Translations under genes and position numbers: made by a program
The notes under the pieces: generated by a model
Seen by the model: the letters and a program-made list of their open reading frames with translations, nothing else
Told to the model about the DNA's origin: nothing
Database searches by the model: none
In this document: positions 58,686 to 64,000 of the stretch, in pieces
How the letters are laid out: each line of letters opens with the position of its first letter
Position numbering within the stretch: the first letter of the stretch is position 1
Assembly: GCA_920105805.1 (NCBI GenBank)
Contig: CAKKTI010000002.1
Coordinates: forward strand, 186,001 to 250,000
From: Condylostoma magnum
Lineage: Eukaryota > Ciliophora > Heterotrichea > Heterotrichida > Condylostomatidae
Direction of reading: 5' to 3'
DNA length: 64,000 nucleotides

Positions 58686-60173
58686 ATGCCAAAATCACCA
58701 ATAACCAGCACTAAAAACAAAAGTTCAGGTGTATGGTAAGGATTTTCTTTCCAAGGTGAAGCCTCGGCTCCCTCCCAGAAGCAACGCCAAGTGAACTAAG
58801 ACAGACTAAAAGTAAACTAAAACGCGCAGAGAACACTAGACCCTAACTATGTCACTAAGGACAACAGTGGATTCAACAAGAAAAAGAGTTTAGACTATAG
58901 CTGGAATAAGCCAAAACTAGATAAAGACCTAAACGCTGTGCAAAATGAGGAGACCAAAGCTATTAGAAGGTATAACAACTCAACTAGTTACGATAACTTA
59001 TTAGGAACTCCTGCCCCTATTGCATTCACTAGTAATACTCCAAAGCAGAGAAAGCATACTAGCACGCTAATAGGTAATCTGGCCAGTGGGATTGCATGTT
59101 TATCTACCGCAAGTAAGCAAGAGGACGTAAAGACTGCTAATAAGAGAGTCTCTAAGACCAAATCTTGCATTGATTTCCTACCCGGGAGTTTCCAAAAGAT
59201 AAAAGAGCCTGCTTAGCCACAGGGTAAGAAAAGAATTGACTACTAGCCTAAGGATATTGAGAACTAACCTCGTAAGAAAAGAATTAGGGATTAGGAGCTA
59301 CGATCTAATATAAGATTCAGTGAAAGCGGATTATCACCCCGCCCTAAATTTTCATCAGAGAATGATTTAAGGTTTTTTAATAAGGAGAAAGATCAGGGAA
59401 AGAAGAAGCTAGGGTGGCATTTATCGTCCTCAATCAAATTTTCTAATAGTGGCTTAGCACCTTAGGTAGGAGAAGGGAAACAATCTGTTAAAAGGATTCC
59501 AGTAGGAGTTAAATCTGCATTTGCAAGTGATATTGATTTATTGAAATCGGTAGTATAGAAATTAGATGGCTTTGTTAATATGGATTTCTATGGTTCAAAT
59601 ATTATTAAAATGGCGTTTCAATACTAAACTAGACCCTTGTTCAAAGGCTCAATGCAGGCATCCTTGCCAACTACAGCTGATGATTTATCAGAGAATGTAC
59701 TGCTTTCTGATAACCAAGAAGTGTTTGTAGAGACAGTGCACGGAATCCATATTGAACTCGAATACACTCAGCGTGCTGGTGTTGAAGACTAGGAATTCAT
59801 TGCTTATCTTTTCTCTAATTCAGCTGAGGAAAACTGCGCCAATGAATAATCTCAGGTCCTGGCTCAGGATTAAGTACAGGAGTAGTTCAACTTGTCTTAA
59901 AATTACTTCAAAGGATTTATTCAAGGCGAGTAAGAAGTGTTCCCTCCTGGAATGCCTACATCAAATAGGCATAAGGAGCTATACACTATATACGGAATTC
60001 GTATCCCAGAGAAGAACATTGATCTACGCTTGACCTTACACTTGCATAGAAAAGACCAAGACCAGGAACTCTCCAACTAAGTATTGCATGAATTTATACA
60101 ATCACTTAGTATCAACAACCTAGATTTCGTAGTTTAGCTAAAAGTCATTTACTAGTGCAAATTAGAATACTAA
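58686..60173 (+). CDS. unknown protein, 495 residues
   Basis: Not recognised. First 270 residues are basic and low-complexity (SPITSTKNKSSGVWQGFSFQ, TSYDNLLGTPAPIAFTSNTP, KKRIDYQPKDIENQPRKKRI), probably disordered. The last 190 residues look globular: DGFVNMDFYGSNIIKMAFQY, HGIHIELEYTQRAGVEDQEF, ELYTIYGIRIPEKNIDLRLT, then QVLHEFIQSLSINNLDFVVQ. The globular end has alternating beta pattern but no motif I can name. Stop chosen at TAA 60171-60173, abutting the stop of 14-3-3; an earlier TAG at 60153 would cut six residues. Confidence 0.68.
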
Positions 60174-60935
60174 CTAAAAAATATCCTCTACGGTGGTTCC
60201 ATCCTTAGCATTTTCTTCTACTTCCGCTGTCCAAAGTGTCAGGTTATCTCTCATTAGCTGCAAAATACCAGTAGCTTCTTTATACTAATCCTCACTGCAG
60301 GCATCTAGCCCCGCAATAGCCTCATCAAATGCCTTTTTAGCTAAATCACATGCAGTCTAAGGTTAACTTTTAACTTCGTAGTAAAATACTGAAAAATTAA
60401 GAGCCAGGCCAAGTCGTGTAGGGTGAACTTATTAAATATCTGAAGCTTCTGCCAAGTCCATAGCAGTTTGGTAAGATTACTCAGCATTAGTAACTGTTGA
60501 TTAATCGTATTTGCCTGCATTGCACGAACTTGTTTGGAACTCTGACAAATATCTATAGTAATCTCCTTTCATCTTATGGAAGAATATTTGACCTTCTTAG
60601 TCTGACTGTAAGAAAGTATCAATAAGCTTATCTGAGGTTTGGATTATTTCGTATGACAGTTGATTTAACTCATCTTCTATTCTTTGTCTATAGGCTTAGA
60701 TTATGTCCACTCTACGCTGGTTGTTACGCTCTTTCTCCTTTTTCTCTATTTGATAGAGTTACCGCCAAGCACTTCTTCTATTACTCACTGCTGATTTATA
60801 AGCAACGCTAAGTAAGTTCTTAATTTCTTCTGTGAAATCTTGGGTTTGGCTAAGCACTTGTTTCATTAATTGCACCATTTCGTCAGGGCGTTCTGCTTGC
60901 TCGGCTAGTTTTGCTTTGTAGATAAGCTCTTCCAT
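60174..60935 (-). CDS. 14-3-3 protein
   Basis: Phosphoserine/threonine-binding dimeric adaptor. 253 residues, the normal length. [113 protein letters not shown] all follow the family, including the Lys, Arg, Arg and Tyr of the phosphopeptide pocket. The acidic tail ends VEEN...GTTVEDIF at TAG (60174-60176), where the next TGA would lie 19 codons later; the family's length supports TAG as a real stop. Convergent with the gene on its left. Confidence 0.97.
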
Positions 60936-61102
60936 TTATAATTTTAGTTTTTTCTAGACTTAAGGATGTTGAGTACGGGTTTACATACTAAGATTTGGTA
61001 TAGTGGTTAGATAATTTTAATAAAGTGTATACAGATTGTTGTTTTTATGTAAAAGTGTAGGCTTGAGTAGTTAATCAATTCCGCTTGAAATACTAAATAA
61101 AG

Positions 61103-62815
61103 ATGCTTAGATCAGCTAGAATTCTACTAAGGCATGGAGAAAAAGTAATGGAAATCAACTAAAATCCTATTAGGTTATAAGAGTTTTGAAGGCTGGCTGG
61201 CTTATAGCATTCTAACTAATGCTATCAACTAAAATATTAGGATTAGATAGTCTAAAATGATTCTGATTTCCTATGAGCAATTATGCAATAGGATTAAATC
61301 TAATTCGAGATACTTGATAAATAATAGGAGCTTACTGAAATGGATTAGGAGGTTCAAGATTTATACTAGGAATTAATAAGAAAGTTTAAAGAAATTGAAA
61401 GCAACGAGAAAGACTATAATGAAGCTAAAATTCAATTAAATTCAGATGGACTCTTAGACCTAGATCAGTTAAAATTATTAATTGCTGAACTTGAAGAAGG
61501 AAAATGAGTCTATAATTCTATTTTTGATAAATTCGCCTAAAAAAGACTGAAATAATTTTAAGCTTAAAATTTTGATAAATGACTTAAGATTATAGATGAG
61601 GAATCTGAATTTTGGGATATTGCTATTACCTGTGTTTAGTAGGAAGTATGCAAGAAATATCAAATAACTCGAGACCAGTTTTTGATTTCTGTTTATATCC
61701 AAACGTAGCAGAATTATGATGAAATTACAGATCTAATGAACAAATTGCACAGTAAACCTATAGAAACTACAAAAAGAGATATATCATTTGCTGATATTGA
61801 ATAAATGTTTTAAATAACTACTTCTTAAATGCATGACCTAATTGAATAAAATCAGAACAAGATCAATAAAAATAACATGCACTATATAGTTGTACAATCC
61901 TAAAAAGATGCTTTCATTACAACATTTGGAGTTGATTTGATAGACTTAGAAGAAATAATACGAAATTTATCTCAATAACAATAAAATTAATTACAAGACA
62001 GCCTTTACTAAAAGATGCAGGGACTAAGAGAACTATAAAGATAAATTTTAGAAAGAGAGAATCCTACTCCCCCTATGCAATTAAATGATTAAGGACTATT
62101 AACTAAAGATTAAATAAGGCAATTAGTGTAAGAAATGATAGTAGATATAACCTCAAAACGTAACAAATTCCTTAAGGATTTCAAAAGCTAAAGAAGAGCC
62201 TATTATAATCAAAGCCCGTAGTAGTGGCTTGAGGTAATTGAACGATAAGATGTGTTTTGTAATTACTTCTACTTTTATAGTATTGAATAAGTATGCAATA
62301 AATACTAGTTGGATAAGTAATCATTTTTTGAATCGGCATAAGTGTTATTAGAAGAGGATAAATAAATTGAATCTATGCTTAGAGCTGTTTATCAATCAAT
62401 TTTAAAAGCTGAATAGTAGAATGATCTTCCTTAAGATTTAACAAAGGAGAAATTGAGATAAGTTATAAGTGAATCATACGATAAACTAAAGGATATTTAA
62501 TGGACAGATGATCCTTAAAAGAATTTGAGAATTATTGCAGATTATGCGTTTGAGGATGAAATTTTTCATTCATATGGTTATACTTTGGGATAATTTGATT
62601 AGGCTTTGCTAGAGTATAGCGTAAAAACTGGTTAGGAATGGGCAGATATAAGAGAAAAAGTACCCATTTTATTTGGAAAGGAGATCAATTAGTAATTAGA
62701 GTAGTTTTTATTAAGAAAAATCGTATTTTATAGAATTCTTATTTAGTTAATAGCTAAGTGTTACTTAGAGAATTATTATGAAATAAGTTTGCTTAAAGAT
62801 TTATTCAGAAAATAA
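61103..62815 (+). CDS. unknown helical protein, 570 residues
   Basis: Not recognised. Acidic, glutamine-rich and almost entirely helical, with aromatic residues spaced through it (DEESEFWDIAITCVQQEVCK, KYQITRDQFLISVYIQTQ, ERQDVFCNYFYFYSIEQVCN, KYQLDKQSFFESAQVL). The middle and later parts resemble each other: W-[IL]-x-[IV]-I/E-x-x-D/E...CxQ/N..VC.KYQ[IL][TD]..F occurs at about residues 165-200 and 385-420, suggesting an internal duplication. Lies alone on the plus strand between 14-3-3 and the partial gene at the edge. Ends TAA TGA (62813-62818). Confidence 0.72.
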
Positions 62816-63055
62816 TGATCTAAATATATATAAACTAAATATTATAATAGGCATATAATCATAAAGCTGATTTATAGTATATCACATAACTAAGTAAAAA
62901 CTCTAGTTTTAATACCTAAATTATAATTATTTACTATTGGGTACTTCTATAAAACACTACTTATTATCTTTAGATTAGAATTGTTAACTATACGATAAGT
63001 TTAGAAATAAAGTAATTAAAGTATTAAGTAAAAGGTAAATATAATAGATATTAAT

Positions 63056-64000
63056 TCAGAGTTTACATTTGTGCCTTTTTTTCATAAAATATCTTCCTAC
63101 TTTAGCTAAATAACCAATATTCAAATAATTAACCTAATCTACTAAATTATCTTCCTTTTTCTTTTAAAGCAACGACTAAATGTATAAATCTGTAGTTTTA
63201 AGTCTTTTATCGCGCCTTTGAAACTAGATATTCGTACTTTCAATAGTGCGTTTTCTTTACAACACAGAGGAATGTTGATAATATTAATCTTTAACTGATA
63301 ACTCAACTTACTAATCATCCCTTTCTTTCTAAGTTAATTTAGCTTTGAGAGTAGGAGACTTCTAATTTTGAATAGATCTATTCTTTTTAGTTTTTCTTTT
63401 GTAAGAGATCAATTTAGATAATTTTGAAACTTCTCTTTTACCATTATCCATCAAATATCATGATTTTCCTCTTCTTTTTCTATAATCTCTACAAATCATT
63501 TCAGTAAAATGTGGGGAAACATTATATTATCTGCTAAATTAATCTAAGGGAGATGTTGGATTAAAATTAGGGTTAAGAATTCCTCCATTAGATGCTGATT
63601 TTTTTACCTATTAAAACAAATAATTTATATCATCTTTATCAGAATCCATGCTACTTAAACTGTCTGAATCATATTAAAAAGATAGCTTGTTTTTGTACAT
63701 TGTAGTACCTCTTTTAATGTTCCTTGATTTAGGCAAATTTACACTGTGATTTTTTCTAATAACAGGCTTTTATATCCTAATTAATCTTTATTTTTTGTTA
63801 TTTTTAACTTTTTATAACTCAGGGCTTTTTAACCTTATCGGTATTCTTAAATTACTGTATTGATTTCTCAATTATCCATTTTTAAACACATATCTACCCT
63901 TAATTTTACTTGTTTCTATTTTATCATTGACTTTTTTAATATTCTTTTGCATAATATTTAATCTGCTTTAAGTTATATCCAAGACTAAAACAGGATCTAC
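63056..64000 (-). CDS. basic Ser/Lys-rich protein, 5' part outside the window
   Basis: 314 residues visible; the start lies beyond the right edge. Strongly basic with scattered Ser/Thr (RLKSPELQKVKNNKKQRLIR, GKREVSKLSKLISYKRKTKK), an acidic patch (DSDSLSSMDSDKDDINYLFQ), and a C-terminus NYLNIGYLAKVGRYFMKKRH. Not recognised; probably a disordered nuclear or cytoskeletal protein. It contains an in-frame TAG TAA pair at 63308-63313 that I read as Gln-Gln because coding character continues for 84 codons to TGA at 63056. If that pair is the stop, the gene ends there. Confidence 0.6.

Overview
The window reads as a piece of ciliate macronuclear genome, most likely from a heterotrich relative of Condylostoma that uses its genetic code (NCBI table 28). 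Throughout, in-frame TAA and TAG stand where glutamine is expected and in-frame TGA stands at invariant tryptophans, for example in SH3, RING, RINGv, PH and kinase domains. The same three codons also end genes. Under a standard code almost every gene here falls apart; under this code 40 genes read from ATG to a plausible stop, one of them running off the right edge and one (the P4-ATPase) with a frame break near its start. I saw no intron that breaks a reading frame. A 15-nt intron would be invisible because it keeps frame and cannot introduce a blocking stop.

Layout. 0.3-6.0 kb, minus strand: P4 flippase, RING-H2 membrane E3, unknown protein. 6.0-8.4 kb, plus: coiled-coil protein and MAEA/Gid9-like E3. 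8.4-10.9 kb, minus: Elongator subunit ELP2 and a small basic protein. 10.9-17.3 kb, plus: a 1,631-residue coiled-coil giant and a RINGv-FHA protein. 17.3-22.2 kb, minus: OSBP-related protein, unknown protein, splicing factor PRP17/CDC40. 22.2-27.3 kb: AP-4 sigma, LRRC49-like protein, homogentisate 1,2-dioxygenase, unknown protein, C2H2 zinc-finger protein. 27.3-29.05 kb: a 1.8-kb AT-rich gene desert. 29.05-33 kb, minus: CDKL5-like kinase, ribosomal protein eL14, DUF4200 coiled-coil protein. 33.2-37.2 kb, plus: ubiquitin-like membrane protein, DYRK kinase, basic helical protein. 37.2-42 kb: penicillin-binding-protein-like S11 peptidase, Vti1-like SNARE, membrane protein, FAM135 hydrolase. 42.1-48.9 kb, plus: an apparently dead USP25/28-like deubiquitinase, a USP53/54-like deubiquitinase with zinc fingers, an SH3 protein, a COPI-associated/TVP15-like membrane protein. 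48.9-57.7 kb, minus: six-bladed propeller protein, TRP/polycystin-like channel, EF-hand protein, large PAS/TmcB-like membrane protein. 57.9-64 kb: SF-assemblin-like protein, two unknown proteins, 14-3-3, and a partial basic protein at the right edge.

Packing is extreme. Convergent genes often end with abutting or nearly abutting stop codons, divergent genes can begin 4-27 bp apart, and same-strand neighbours can be 2-18 bp apart. Transcripts of neighbours must overlap, and because no stop codon is dedicated, gene ends have to be recognised by position (probably nearness to the mRNA 3' end) rather than by codon identity. Many gene ends in this annotation are therefore a choice between two or three nearby candidate codons. 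These are noted.

Functionally the window mixes housekeeping genes (ELP2, PRP17, eL14, AP-4 sigma, HGD, 14-3-3), a strong cilium/cortex component (LRRC49, CDKL5-like, DUF4200, SF-assemblin, coiled-coil proteins) and many ubiquitin-system genes (three RING-type E3s, two USPs, one UBL membrane protein).
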